Positions 32,701 through 43,955 of a stretch of 64,000 nucleotides of DNA are shown here, piece after piece. Each line of letters opens with the position of its first letter. The stretch's first letter is position 1. The stretch is from positions 12,810,880 through 12,874,879 of the forward strand of contig CATQJL010000112.1 of NCBI GenBank assembly GCA_958299035.1. The letters are read 5' to 3'. Under the pieces are notes generated by a model, which saw only the letters and a program-made list of their open reading frames with translations, did not search any database and had not been told where the DNA came from. The position numbers and the translations under genes were made by a program. The stretch is from Cylicocyclus nassatus (lineage: Eukaryota; Nematoda; Chromadorea; Rhabditida; Strongylidae).

Positions 32701-35700
32701 TCCCGAGATAGTGTTTTCCAGCGTTTTCTTTGCTTATTCTATGCTTTTTAGGTGATTCGTTGCTGATAAAGAAGAAAAGGGTAAGTTAGAGAGTAGTTTC
32801 TGTATTCTGAGAAGTTCTATCATCGCATATTCACAGATATCCAAGTGGAAGCAGTTCGCGTCAGCTTCTTGTCTATTTTTTTGTCACTTCATGTCTCTTT
32901 CTTCTTGTGAGGTACTTCTTTGAACGCTAGTGGATTTTTACGATTGACTTATTGTCTTTATCACATAAAATACTTGATTAGAATGCTATTTCCTGTGAAT
33001 GAAAGCCGAAGTTGCTGCAAAACAAGCCAGTTAGCGTTCAAGGAAACGCTTCACAAGAAGGAGGAGATTTGAAAGAAGAACTGACAGAAGAAAAGGAAAT
33101 GACAAAAAAGTAGACAAGAAGCAGACGCGAAATGCTTCCACGTGGATATCTGTGAATGTGCGATGATAGAACTTCTCAGAAAACAGAAACTACTCTCTAA
33201 GTTACTCTTTTCCTCTTTATCAGCAACGAATCAACTGAAAAGCATGAAATAAGCAAAGAAAACACGGGAAAACACTAGCTCGGGAACTCGCAAGGCAATT
33301 AATGACGCCCCAGCGTTGTCGCGTCTGCAGGGACACTATATTAAGCAGGAAATCTACTCGACTGTATGGACATGTCGCTACATGTCCATACATGTCCATA
33401 CATTCGCGTCTATTTTTCAGAAAATGTGTACCGTATTGTAGTAATAAGTATTTGACTAATAATGGAACGCGCACTAGTGCTCGAATCTAACTAGACATAT
33501 TCGGTGCCACTCCTACCCGGCTCGTTTGTAATATGAAAATTAGAATTATGTATACACTGTTACAAATACGACTTGCTCTTTTTCAACGGGCTCTGGAAAT
33601 CTGCGGTAAGAAACATGGAAAGGAGAAAGATTATTAAAAATATTAACTTCCGCCCTGAAAGGTAATCATGCGTGCCACCACTCCAGTATCTTTGTATTAG
33701 CCGTAAAGTATGACGTCAATACAAAAAGCTTTGCAGCCACTGGACAAGACAAGTTCTAAAATTCTTTTTGCAAGAAGAGATACCTGAAGCTGCGAAGCGT
33801 TTCACAAAGATTATTTTATTACCTACGGCTTGACATCGAATTTCCTTTTGTGAGTCTCTTTCATTGAGCTATTACCCAAATAAAGAAACACGGTAGGGTC
33901 ACCTAGCATTAATATGGATAGACACTTCTGATCCCATTTTACAATCTGCCATGATCTCTAGTGGCAAAAGGATTACGATAAAATAAACAAGTGATTCAAA
34001 AGAGGTCGCATGTTTTTGGGACTTTTGTTAGGCGTCCCATGAACATGCGATCTGCATTACTTATAAGTAAATAAGGCCACAGTAAGTAAATATTGTGATA
34101 TGATTGGAGTTGGAAAGCTGCAAGTAGACTCAAAGACATCAAGTTGCTCTTTAAGAGTGGTTAAGTCGCTTGCGCTGTCGCTTTAACTTGTCGTTAGGGT
34201 CTTGCAAGCATTTTGTATATCGAAAGCCCCAAGTGCAAAAATTGCCTGTTCACACTGCCTTTGAAGACAGCTTAACAATAGATACTCTACTTCCATACTT
34301 TGAAAATCTTATCCGGGCTGTTCATGGCTGATTAATATGAATTTGGTAGAATCCTTTAGGAAAACCTTGAAGCTATTTTTTGTGTAAAGAGGATCAGAGC
34401 TTTCCTTGTCGAAATAGAGCGTGAAGGCACTATACATTGATTTTATTCAATTGGGTGGGCCGCAAATCCACTTACACCTCACCTCACCTCACCTTTTTTG
34501 TTCAAAAGCGTGTAAAAAGACCGCCTTTGAGCACTGAATTCAGTTGATTTACCGTACTTGGTTATGATTTGCGGAGGTTGCTAAAGCTGCTCGGACGCTG
34601 CCATCGAATCACAATGGAACTTGATTTGACAGAGCACGTTGTTTGTGCAACCCGATCTATAGAAAAAAACACAATATCAGTGGGCTTAATACAAATGATT
34701 CCATTAGAAAGATAATCTAGAAAGAATAATATTTTCTTTCTGGAAAGATGAAACCATGATATAAGAGATACACACGTGACATCGTCTACTAAAAGCGTGG
34801 CAGGCTTTTTGTAGATTTGTGCAGCGCTCTCCGATTTTGTCTTATCAACGAGAAAATTTTTTCACATGAGAATTGTAAGCTATCAAGTTAGTTGATAGCT
34901 TACAATTCCTACACTCCACATATGTTTTGTTTAATTCGTCCTAATTTATAAAATTATGTAGTGGAAATAGTGGCAACGTGAGTCAAAGCATCGTTCCTTT
35001 AATATGGCTGCTATGGCCTCGGCAATTATTTCAATTTGCGATTATGAACCACATTTGCAATATTTTGCCGGTTTGTTCTTTTTATTTGTTCTTTTTTCCT
35101 GCCTCGTTCAATTAGCTTATTTTTGAAAATCAAATCAGGCACTTTCTTGTTTGAAAGAGAGTTCATAAAAGTCTCCTAGTCTTTCTGCAAATAGGTTACT
35201 AACAAAGGAATGGTCAGAAGTCGAAGTGGCCAATCCAGATAGGTTTTGCCTTCGAAGCAGCATTCAACGCTGATTTTGAATCTGTGTTCCATATCCGCTT
35301 AGCTTTATGGGTAAAGTTATGAGCAGTTTTATTGGGAAAAAATCGCACGAAAAATTGCGATATTGACATTGTTGTACTTTTGTCTCATTTTAGATTCAAA
35401 TATATATACAAAAGCTAACTGATTTAGCCCAGTATTGAGCCAAACATGGCTCTGTCCTGCCGAAATTGCGCTTTGCATGCACAATTTCTTAACAAAATAG
35501 CGGTTTTTGAAGGCTCAATCAACTCTGCTCACATAGCAGATGGAGTACGATTCAAAGTCAGCATTTTATGTTGCGTCTAATATGCAGCTTGTTTGGATTG
35601 GCTACTTTGATTTCCGACCATTCTCTTGTGAGCAGGAGAACAGAGAAGATGTTTTTGACAAATTGTCACGCAGGTGGTAGGATCGTAAGAGATGGGGCCG

Positions 35701-36190
35701 AGGGGAAAGAGAAAAGGTCGCGAAATTTTTGTGAGTCGCTTACATGGGCCATATGCTCATGAGTAACTAGTTTCTGTTTGAGTGATTGGGATTTTATTTG
35801 AGAAAGTTCAAATTAGTATCGTAAAAATAATTTTTCCTTTAGGGTTGAACGTCCGGAAAAACTTTGAAAAGCATCACAAAATGTTTTCTGGTTCTGGTAA
35901 AAGTTCTACTTAAGTGAAGCACAGTGACGTCATGAAAATTTAACCTTTATGCTATCAAGTACTCTAAAATGCGATGATAACATTGGGTATTTCAAAACCT
36001 TTTGGATAACATGGTTGCAAATCTCACTTTGTTTAGATAATGGATAAGCTGTCTAAACTGACATCTGATCACACATAAGCAACTTATTATTAAGTCGAAA
36101 CAATAATAAGCAATTTATTATTAAGTTGATTATGAATAGAGAAGAGATGTCCTCCACGAGCAAAGCAAAATTTTTTCGGCACCAATTCGA
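29710..36190 (-). pseudogene. Lectin pseudogene P2 (CTLD exons 2-5, FBG exon 6), split by a transposon
   Basis: Reading down the minus strand: exon 2 relic (about 36110-36190) contains KKFCFARGGHLFSIHNQ but needs a frameshift. Exon 3 relic (about 33655-33755) reads ELVLSSGCKAFC and then has a TAA. Exon 4 relic (about 33550-33593) reads EPVEKEQVVFVTVYT without a donor. Exon 5 relic (about 29840-29905) reads CFACKIP, a stop, then EMTGCADRNQGYNY. Exon 6 relic (about 29710-29800) reads YIILLNGSPRNVHCSIDN. The intron between exons 4 and 5 holds the 3.47-kb foldback element. P2 is the mirror partner of P1 and is somewhat less decayed. Confidence 0.75.
29968..33438. mobile_element. 3,471-bp foldback DNA element with TA target duplication
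   Basis: Ends are CAATACCGCTCACATTTTTG and the inverse of CAATACGGTACACATTTTCT, continuing through GAAAAATAGACGCGAATGTA and ATGTCCATAC palindromic repeats. TA flanks both sides (29966-29967 and 33439-33440). Inside are long inverted arms: 30080-31250 against 31433-32615, and a second pair 32640-32985 against 33010-33350. The first arms contain two ~309-bp tandem units (ATTCTACTCGCCATA at about 30422 and 30730). No transposase is visible. TA target and CAATAC ends suggest a Tc1/mariner-mobilised foldback element. Confidence 0.85.
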
Positions 36191-36590
36191 TTCACCTAAT
36201 GTGTTCGGACAACATTGAGCAGAATGAGATCTGAAAATTAGCAACGGAATGACAATTTCACTGTCTCAGTCAAAATGAGCGATTACGGTGAAAATTCAAA
36301 AATTAACCTGGATATATAAACAAACATTCATATTGGTGTTGTCTCTATCAAAAGGCACAAGACACATTTCTTTTGTGGTACCAGCTTATACATTTGGGCA
36401 ATTGTCTGCAGCAGTAATATCACAAATAATGTACCAAACTAAAATGAGTAGCTATAGGATTGCTTGGCGTAATGCACAAAAACACGGACTTTTTGATAAA
36501 GTAGAAGTTTCAACTCCTGTTTTATGGAAAGTTTTATCTGAAGAGAGTAGGACCATGGGCGCAATTTGCCCCGTCATGCAAATTTTATTA

Positions 36591-37096
36591 TTAGGTTGTC
36601 CCATAAGTTTTTTCATATTTGGCCCTTCAATTCGATTTTTCTCAGGAACTACAGCACCTAGTAGGCTGCAAATTTTTGGCAGTAATTCTGAGCGAGTAAT
36701 CTATGTAATCACCTACTTGCGGGGAATACAGAAGTGATACAGGCAAAGTTTGAAAATTGAGCGTATTATTTTTTTCTTGGTTTCTGGCCATCAGAAAAAT
36801 GCAGCAAGTGCATTTATAAATATCCGATGAGGAGAGTATATGCATAAAAAATAGGAAATTTGCAGAGCTGTTTTGAACTGAGATATGATGATTTTCGTTT
36901 TTTCGGAAATTCGGGAAAATTTTTTGTTTTGGTTTAGAGCATGTTGCGGATTGGACTTGGTGCGAACTTTTGAACGCCATCTTGTAGAGCTTACTTTGAT
37001 CTGTCGAATGATTCCCTGCAATTTGTCAGGAGTTCAAGAAGAACTGATTTATGCCGTTGAAAAGTCAGGTATGAAAAGACTTATGGGACAACCTAA
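36591..37096. mobile_element. Short mariner-type element, 506 bp
   Basis: Ends TTAGGTTGTCCCATAAGTTT and its near reverse complement (ACTTATGGGACAACCTAA), flanked by TA (36589-36590 and 37097-37098). The mirror site in the other palindrome arm (about 42240-42262) is empty. The frame at 36288-36737 runs into it and is not supported as a gene. Confidence 0.85.
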
Positions 37097-38499
37097 TACT
37101 TTATCCCACATAACCCGTCTTACTCATCCAGACAATGAGCATTTACATTCTCCCTTTCAGTCATGAAGCACACGTTACCATTCTCATATTTCACTCTCGC
37201 TCGAGCCAGATTAGTGGAACCAAATTATTAGGAGAACATGTAATAAGAAATGCTGATGGAGATTCTTCGTCGTTATCATCTGACTGCTGAGCTATGCAGA
37301 GTACAAGTATCTGTGGGAGACTGTAAACAGCGCTGGCACAAATGTTTATCACTCATCTACGTAGCGATTAGACTGAGCGATCCTGAAAATGGCGCCATAG
37401 GAGAAAAATCATCCATTGTGCAGCGTGTGAAGCTCCACAAACATCAAAGAATCCGAAAACACTGATCACTATAATACAAATAATTCTTTTTTGTTTAACA
37501 TGCGAAAGAAGCTTATGGAGAACGTAATTTGAAAAGCAAACCTTCAATGAGAGAACATGCAAGACAGTGGTGGGTTGAGAGAAGAAGGGGGAGGAAAGAG
37601 AAGAATAGTTTGGCGAATCATCTGGAATGGTCTACTTGAGTTGCGATGATATGTATGCTATTTGCGTTTGTACATAATCACCTGGTGAATAAGAAAGCTC
37701 AAATTTATAAGACCCTTTCTCCCAAGGTTGCAAGCTCGCAAATAATTCCCAAAACTATTTTCCTGTTTCTTCTTCTTCTCTACCCCATTCCTAAAAAGAT
37801 TTGAATCGCATCTGAGGGACAAAACAATACCAAAAAGCTTTTGTCTATCTTCAGGTCATTCGTAACTTAATATGCGTATTGCACAACATACGCGCTATTT
37901 GAAGAACTCGTAGTAATAGAACTTGCCTATTTCCAGCGATTTCTTTATGTTTCCTTGCCTTTTCAATTTGTATGGGCCTGTATCAGTCGATACTACATGC
38001 TTTTACAGTTCATTATGCAGCAAAAGGTTTTAGTGAGAAGCTACTGATAAAGTTACCATTGCTCGCCGCGCGTTGTCTGTAGGCTCACTTATTACGCTAA
38101 AAATGACTCGACCATATGTTATAATATCTGCCTATAGTCACATACAACGTAATAGTTGGCAAGACAATCCGGCCCCTTTTCGCACCTGTAATACTTCCTT
38201 ATGATAGCACTCTACTCACCTACCCTCCTCCCTCCCCTTATTGCAAGAAGTGTGATTTAGTCCTTTCATGAGAATAAACATTATGTGGTCCCACATTTGA
38301 ATTAGAAAGCCCCTGATGATAATAACATATGCTGTTCACGATTTGCTGAAAATAATTGGTGTTTTCATTTCAAATCAAGTGCACGTTTGCTTCCTCATGA
38401 TTCTTACTTTCACCTTTTTCTATGCCTTTATGAAAATTACTGTGCAATGGATTTTGTAGTATAATTCAAATACCAAACTTATTGCATAGATCAGTGATG

Positions 38500-38612
38500 T
38501 CAGACATGGCGCAAACTAAACAGATCAAGTTGGAAAAAAGTGGGTCTTAGCATCAATCTGGTCGAGACAGAATGAATAATGTTATCTGTTCCATCTATGA
38601 TCCAGAACATAC
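38500..38612 (-). pseudogene. Isolated terminal FBG exon, minus strand
   Basis: After a TTTTCAG acceptor the minus strand reads GMFWIIDGTDNIIHSVSTRL and continues MLRPTFF, but the native stop is lost and it reads on as QLDLFSLRHV before a TGA. It matches the last exon of gene A. No upstream lectin exon adjoins it, because the neighbouring sequence switches to an unrelated direct repeat. Confidence 0.75.
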
Positions 38613-38618
38613 CTGAAA

Positions 38619-39090
38619 AGCAGAAACAAGTTAAGCCTGAACATACAGTCCTACTCACAGCTTGCTTGGTTATTTCGACTTCTGACCATTCCCTTGTTTA
38701 GTAACCTATTCTACGAGGATATTTTGAACTCACAATTACCATTTCCCTTTCAGGCATGGAACAGATTTGATTTTTTAAAATTAGTTGAACAAGGTTGGAA
38801 AAAAAGAACAAAAATGTAAGAAGAATAACAACCAGCATAATGTTGCAAATTTAGTCCATAATGGCAAACAGAAATATAATACTTCCCGAGGCCAGCTATA
38901 AAGGATCGATGTTTCGACTATCACGTTATCACATTTTATTTCCATTACATAATCCCATTGGACAAATTAGGACGAATATCAAAGCATTAGAAAGTAGGAA
39001 TTGTAAGCTAGCGACTATACAATCTCATCCGACAAGATTTTCTCATATAATAATAGGACTATGTCACATGTGTGTCTTTTGTATTATATT
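38619..39090. repeat. Direct repeat unit shared with 44235-44780
   Basis: Begins GCAGAAACAAGTTAAGCCTG in both places, and both run through GGCATGGAACAGATTTGATT. An inverted third copy lies within 34560-35240. No coding content was recognised. Confidence 0.65.
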
Positions 39091-39950
39091 AGGGTGATCG
39101 GTAGAAAATGGGGCACCTAGAGAATAAATATAGATTTCTCATAAAAGAAAAGTGATTAAACTTCCCAATTTTGATAGATGTTAGAATAAATTATTCTTTT
39201 TCAGAAAATACCTGTATAAGGTCATTTACATACGTAATAATTTTTATAGAGGCTGAAATGCAAAGCTAGTCGCTTTGACAAATTATAAACTTCGGGCAGT
39301 ATCTGCGCAGTGAAACATGCGAAACATCCAAAGTACTACTGCTGCAATGCGTGAAGGTGCAGTCACCAGACCCACGATGGGTTGCTGGCCTCAACTTTCA
39401 AATTCAGGAGATATGGCCACTAGCAGTTTTGAAAGCAAAGATACGTGCTATTCAATCCTTTGCAGGTGAACGTATGTTTTATAGGTACCATCCGAAACTT
39501 TTACGCTCTATCCATCCATGTGCAGCTTACCTCGCATTTCATCTATCTTCGGAAAATACAGATTGAAACTTGATTTATTGGTTTTTATTGCGCCAAAAAA
39601 TCGCGATTTTACAGGTATTTCTTTTTTTTACCCAGAAATAAAGAGAAATCCTGCATGTTTAATATATTGTTTGAAAGAGCATGAAGAGCTCTTTCGAATG
39701 GTTATCAAATGCTCTATAACTTTACGGTATAGCAGCGCAAGAATGAGCGATGTTCAAAAAACCCTGTTCGAGTTCTTCAGGGCGCCACACGTAGGGTTGT
39801 GGGAGAGGAGCGTTGAAGCTTTGCCAGAATAATTGGCGAAGGTCGCTTATATAAGCGACGTTTACGTTGCAGCCTGCTTGTTGTTGATCGAAAGAAAAAA
39901 TCTCAAACTTTAATAAAAATCAAGCTGCCCATTTTTTGCCGATCACCCCT
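39091..39950. mobile_element. Short Tc1-type element, about 860 bp
   Basis: Ends GGGTGATCGGTAGAAAATGG and the inverse of GGGGTGATCGGCAAAAAATG, with TA on each side. It lies between the direct repeat unit and the RTE 3' end. No transposase. Confidence 0.65.
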
Positions 39951-39964
39951 TAGATGGCCTGTCC

Positions 39965-40385
39965 TCACGTGACGTGCGGGCCGCAGTACAGAAGTTTCCA
40001 TTTCCCTGTCCCTCGCTTCGGACATCCACGATTTCTTGGCTGTCGTCGATGGCTGCGTTCACGAGCTCCAGGGGCGAAAATCATACTCAGCTGATTTCTC
40101 AGCTGGTCCATCCTTTCCACGAACACGTCTGCCCATCTCGTTGGAGGTCTTCCTCTGGGACGTTTTGCTTCGCGAGAAATCCACTTAGATGTTCTTAGTG
40201 TCCATCTATCGTCCGTTCTTCTCATTATGTGACCGGCCCATCGGTGTTTCGCTTTCGCAACGTATTCCGCTGGGTCACAAAGACAGGACATTCTTCTCAT
40301 ATCCGTACTGCGAAGCCCGACTAGATGTTGCTTGTGTCGGCTCATCTTCAGAAGACTGCGCTCGAGCGCTCTGTGGCCACTTCCA
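39965..40385 (-). pseudogene. RTE-type retrotransposon, C-terminal fragment
   Basis: The minus-strand frame reads HRALERSLLKMSRHKQHL, then KAKHRWAGHIMRRTDDRWTL, then KRPRGRPPTRWADVFVERMD, ending CGPHVT and a stop. KxRWAGHVMR...RWT...RPPTRW is the signature C-terminus of RTE-family polyproteins common in nematodes. The fragment is about 140 residues, 5'-truncated as LINE insertions usually are, and its junction falls at the 5' edge of the lectin terminal exon at 40387. The frame itself is intact, so the insertion may be fairly young. Confidence 0.8.
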
Positions 40386-40386
40386 G

Positions 40387-40478
40387 AAATGTTCTGGACT
40401 TTAGGTGGAACAGATAACATCATTCATCCTGTTTCGACCAGAATGATGCTCAGAACTACTACGTCTTTTTCAACTTGA
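40387..40478 (+). pseudogene. Isolated terminal FBG exon, plus strand
   Basis: Preceded by TTCCAG, it reads MFWTLGGTDNIIHPVSTRMM then LRTTTSFST and a TGA. It is the same exon as 20336-20424 with one extra codon. The RTE fragment replaces everything upstream, so no gene body remains. Its 3' flank (40480-41650) matches the gene A 3' flank. Confidence 0.75.
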
Positions 40479-43400
40479 ACTGATTAGTTTGCATCAGCGT
40501 TAATGTTAGTGATCTAGTTTGACATTTGAAGTTAACAAAATCCGTTGTACAGTAATTCTTATAAAAGCATAGAAAAAGAAGAAAGAAAGAATCATAGGAA
40601 TCAAAGGGAATTGCACGTGATTTAGATGAGAAACTTTAATGTTTTAGCAAATCGTGAACACCTTATAATATTATCATCAGGTACTTCTAATTCAAATGTA
40701 AGACCACTTAAGGTTTATTCTCATGAAAGGAAATTCACACTTCTTGTAATGGGGGAAAGGGGGGGGTAGGGAGGGGGAGTAGGATCCGGGATAGGAGAGG
40801 TACTAAAAGGGGCCGGACGGTCATGCCAACCATTGCATCATACGTGACTATAGGCAGTCATTATAACGTATGGTTGAGTCATTTCTAACTTAATATGTGA
40901 GCCTGCACAAAACGCGCGGCGACCAACGGCAACTTTATCAGTAACTTCTCAGTGAAGCCTTTTGCCGTATAATGAACTGTAGAACTATGTACTATTGACT
41001 GATACAAATCCAAACATTGGAAAGACAAAGAAACGTAAAGAAATCACTGGAAATGGGGAGGTTCTATTCTTACGAGTTCGTCATTTGTAATGTGGCTCTG
41101 ACTCCTTAGCCATTAATGGTCGTCCCCAGCAGCCTAGCGTTTAACGACTTGTTCGAATTTGTGAGGGTGCCAAATCTCGATTTCCCCTAATTTTTGTTTT
41201 TTTCTTAATGAGCCGAATAAGTCAACCTCTAGCAAATTCATACATACACGATTCCGGATTATTGCGCATGATCTAAGCTGATAACGGCTTCATTTTGGCT
41301 TGAAACCCCAAAAATTCTTGAAATTCAATAGTTTTCGAAATATGTGTGGAACTTTTCTAATTCGTTTTCAAAATTAAACCGTTTGGGCGCAATTGTAGTA
41401 GCCATAACACTTTACATATTGCCAAAGTTTGAGAGCTACACATTCAAAGGGAGTTGAGTTATGAAAGTAGCTGCAAAACTTAGTTTCCACCTTAATAAGT
41501 CGCGGAAGATTTGTGGATACACAGAAGCTTTTTTGGTATTTGTCCCCTCAATTGCGGTTCAAAATCTTTTAGTAATGGGGAGGGAAGGAGAAGAAACAGG
41601 AAAAAATTTTTGGAGATCATTTGCGAGCTTGCAACCTTGGAAGAAAGGTAAATTCTAGCTATACCTATTCACCAGGTAACTATGTACAAACGAATAGCAT
41701 ACATATTATTGTAACTCATGTATACCATTTCAGAGGATTTGCCAAACCATTCTTCTCTTCCCTCCCCTTCCTCTCCCAATCCGCCACTGCCTTGCTTTGC
41801 TCTTCAAATCATGTCTCCATAAGCTTTTTTCGCATATCAAAAAAGAAGAATTTAGTACTAATCGGAAGATAGTGATCAGTGTTCTCGAATTCTTTGACGC
41901 AGCAATGGTGTTTGTGGTGCTGCACACACTGCACAAAGAATTATCTTTCTCCTGTGGCGTCATTTTTAATAGGGCTCAGTGTAATCGCTGCATAGATAAA
42001 TGATAAACATTTGTGCCTGCGGTACAGTCTCTCACAGACACTCTCTGCATAGCTCAGCAGACAGAAGACAACGACAAAGAACTTCCATCAGCATTTCTTA
42101 TCACACGTTATCCCAGTAATTTGGTTCCACTAAACTAGCTCGAGCGAGAGTGAAGTCTGAGAATGGTAACATTTGCTTCATGACTACAAGGAAAATGTAA
42201 ATGCTTATTGTCTGGATGAGCAAGGCGTTTTATGTGGGATTAAAGTATAGAATTTGCATGAGGCAAATTGCGCTCAGAGCCCGGCACAGATGGTCTGGGA
42301 TCAAACAGGACTTCGTTTTTAAGGTTGAAGCCAAGGGGATATCGTTTTAAATTAAAGTTTAATTCAATTTTTTCAAATTTATTCAAAGTCCCTGGTCGAA
42401 ACGCCGAAATAAAAACACAAACTGTCAGGTTTTACAAGTTGAACGTGCTCTTTCGTAAGCGCGCGAATTTCAAGTAAGACCCAAACAAACAAATGGCTTG
42501 TTTACAGCGCACAAAAATCCCATGACACCGAATTTAGGCTATATGTATACAATATTGCTCCAAACTATATTATGTAAAAATTTCCAAAAACTTATGTGTC
42601 CTAATACCTGTTCACGAATTTGTTGGTTTCTAGACCAACACCAAACCAACTGGGTTGGTTCAAAGCATAAATATCGGAGAGTTCACATAAGTTTCAGACT
42701 TTTTTGATTTGGGTGATTAAAGCTCTCAAAAATCTATCATATAGTGAAAAGAGCAAAGCAAACCGTTGCCTCTCCTCTTTTTTGAGTCAGAAGTGGCGAA
42801 AATGCATTGATTGTTGAGGGTGTGATTGTTGTGTTGAGGCCACAGATTTGTTTGGCTTAGGATTTTTTCGACATTCTGTACATTGAAATGGTACTCTCAA
42901 TGACAGAGCCTTTGAACAACTCAGGATTATTTCTTTGCTTTTTTATCATATTAAATACTAGCTTGCGATCCCGTTTTACCCAAATTCAAATTAAGGCTAA
43001 CAAAATGTGTTACTTACGCTTACAAACTCCTTCTGCCATGCGCGAAAAGCGCTTTGAGACGAACCGTCGCATTCTGCCGACTTTGTGATTAGAATGAGCT
43101 TCACCAACCCTGCTTAGATGTTCATTTGGAAATGATTGGTTAGACCGTGAGAAGCTTTTATTTTTATAGATATAGGTAAACAAATCGATAAATCGATAGA
43201 GGGGCCTAGCGAATTGCCTCAAAGAGTAGCCTATAATTTGCGCAGCGGCCGAATACATAACTGTACAAAGTTTCAGCTCAATCGGTCCAACAGTGAGCGT
43301 TCCTATAAAACACATTCAATAAAGCGGAACCCTACAGACACTGAGTTTTATTTAAACATAGATTTCAAAATGACCTTTTTTGCTTTTTCATTGCTATCTA

Positions 43401-43874
43401 TTGAATAAGGGCTTCCCTACTGAATTTTTACGTCACAAAGGACTTCGTAAATCTTCGCGAAGTCCTGGGGGAATTCGTTTCCAAAAATGCTCCAAACCAA
43501 CGCGTGCCGGGCCCTGATTGCACCCATGGTCTTACTCTCTCAAGATAAAACTTCTTATAATATGGTCAGAAATTCAAACTCCTATTTAATCAAAATATCC
43601 GTGTCTTTGTGTATTACGTCAAACAATGTTTGGGGCTATCCATTTTCGTTTGCTACACTAGGTGTGAAATTACTGCTGGAAATAACTGCTCAGCTGTCAC
43701 TATTAAAGGAATGTGTGTTTATATAGAGACCTCACCAATGTGAGCGTCTGAAAATATTCAAGTTAAATTTTGCTTTGATTCTTCATTGTAAAAGCAATTT
43801 TTGACTGAAACGGTAATGATTGTCATTCCATTGCAAAATTTTTCTCACTCTGCTCAATGTTATCCGAACATATT

Positions 43875-43955
43875 AGCTGAACCGAATTAGAGCCGAAAAA
43901 ATTCTGCTTTACTTGTGGAGGAAATCTCATCTTTATTTTAATTTGATAATAACTT
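43875..43955 (+). pseudogene. Isolated CTLD exon-2 relic
   Basis: Reads EPKKFCFTCGGNLIFIL where gene A has DAEAFCVARGGHLASIH; the acceptor region is weak and the frame soon ends. It is the mirror of the P2 exon-2 relic in the other palindrome arm. Confidence 0.6.

Larger units (their letters stand above)
25225..34010. repeat. Large palindrome carrying two lectin pseudogenes
   Basis: The right part, 29345-34010 read on the minus strand, matches 25225-26600 read on the plus strand. The match includes intergenic sequence (the TGATCCTACCGTG region, the GAAGTACCAACAGCAGGG region) and lectin exons 3-6. The right arm is longer because of the 3,471-bp insertion at 29968-33438 and is bordered by the short element at 28491-29344. 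Confidence 0.7.

Noticed and set aside
36288..36737. 149-residue plus-strand frame
   Set aside because: Its 3' third lies inside a mariner-type element inserted at 36591, and the rest has no recognisable motif.
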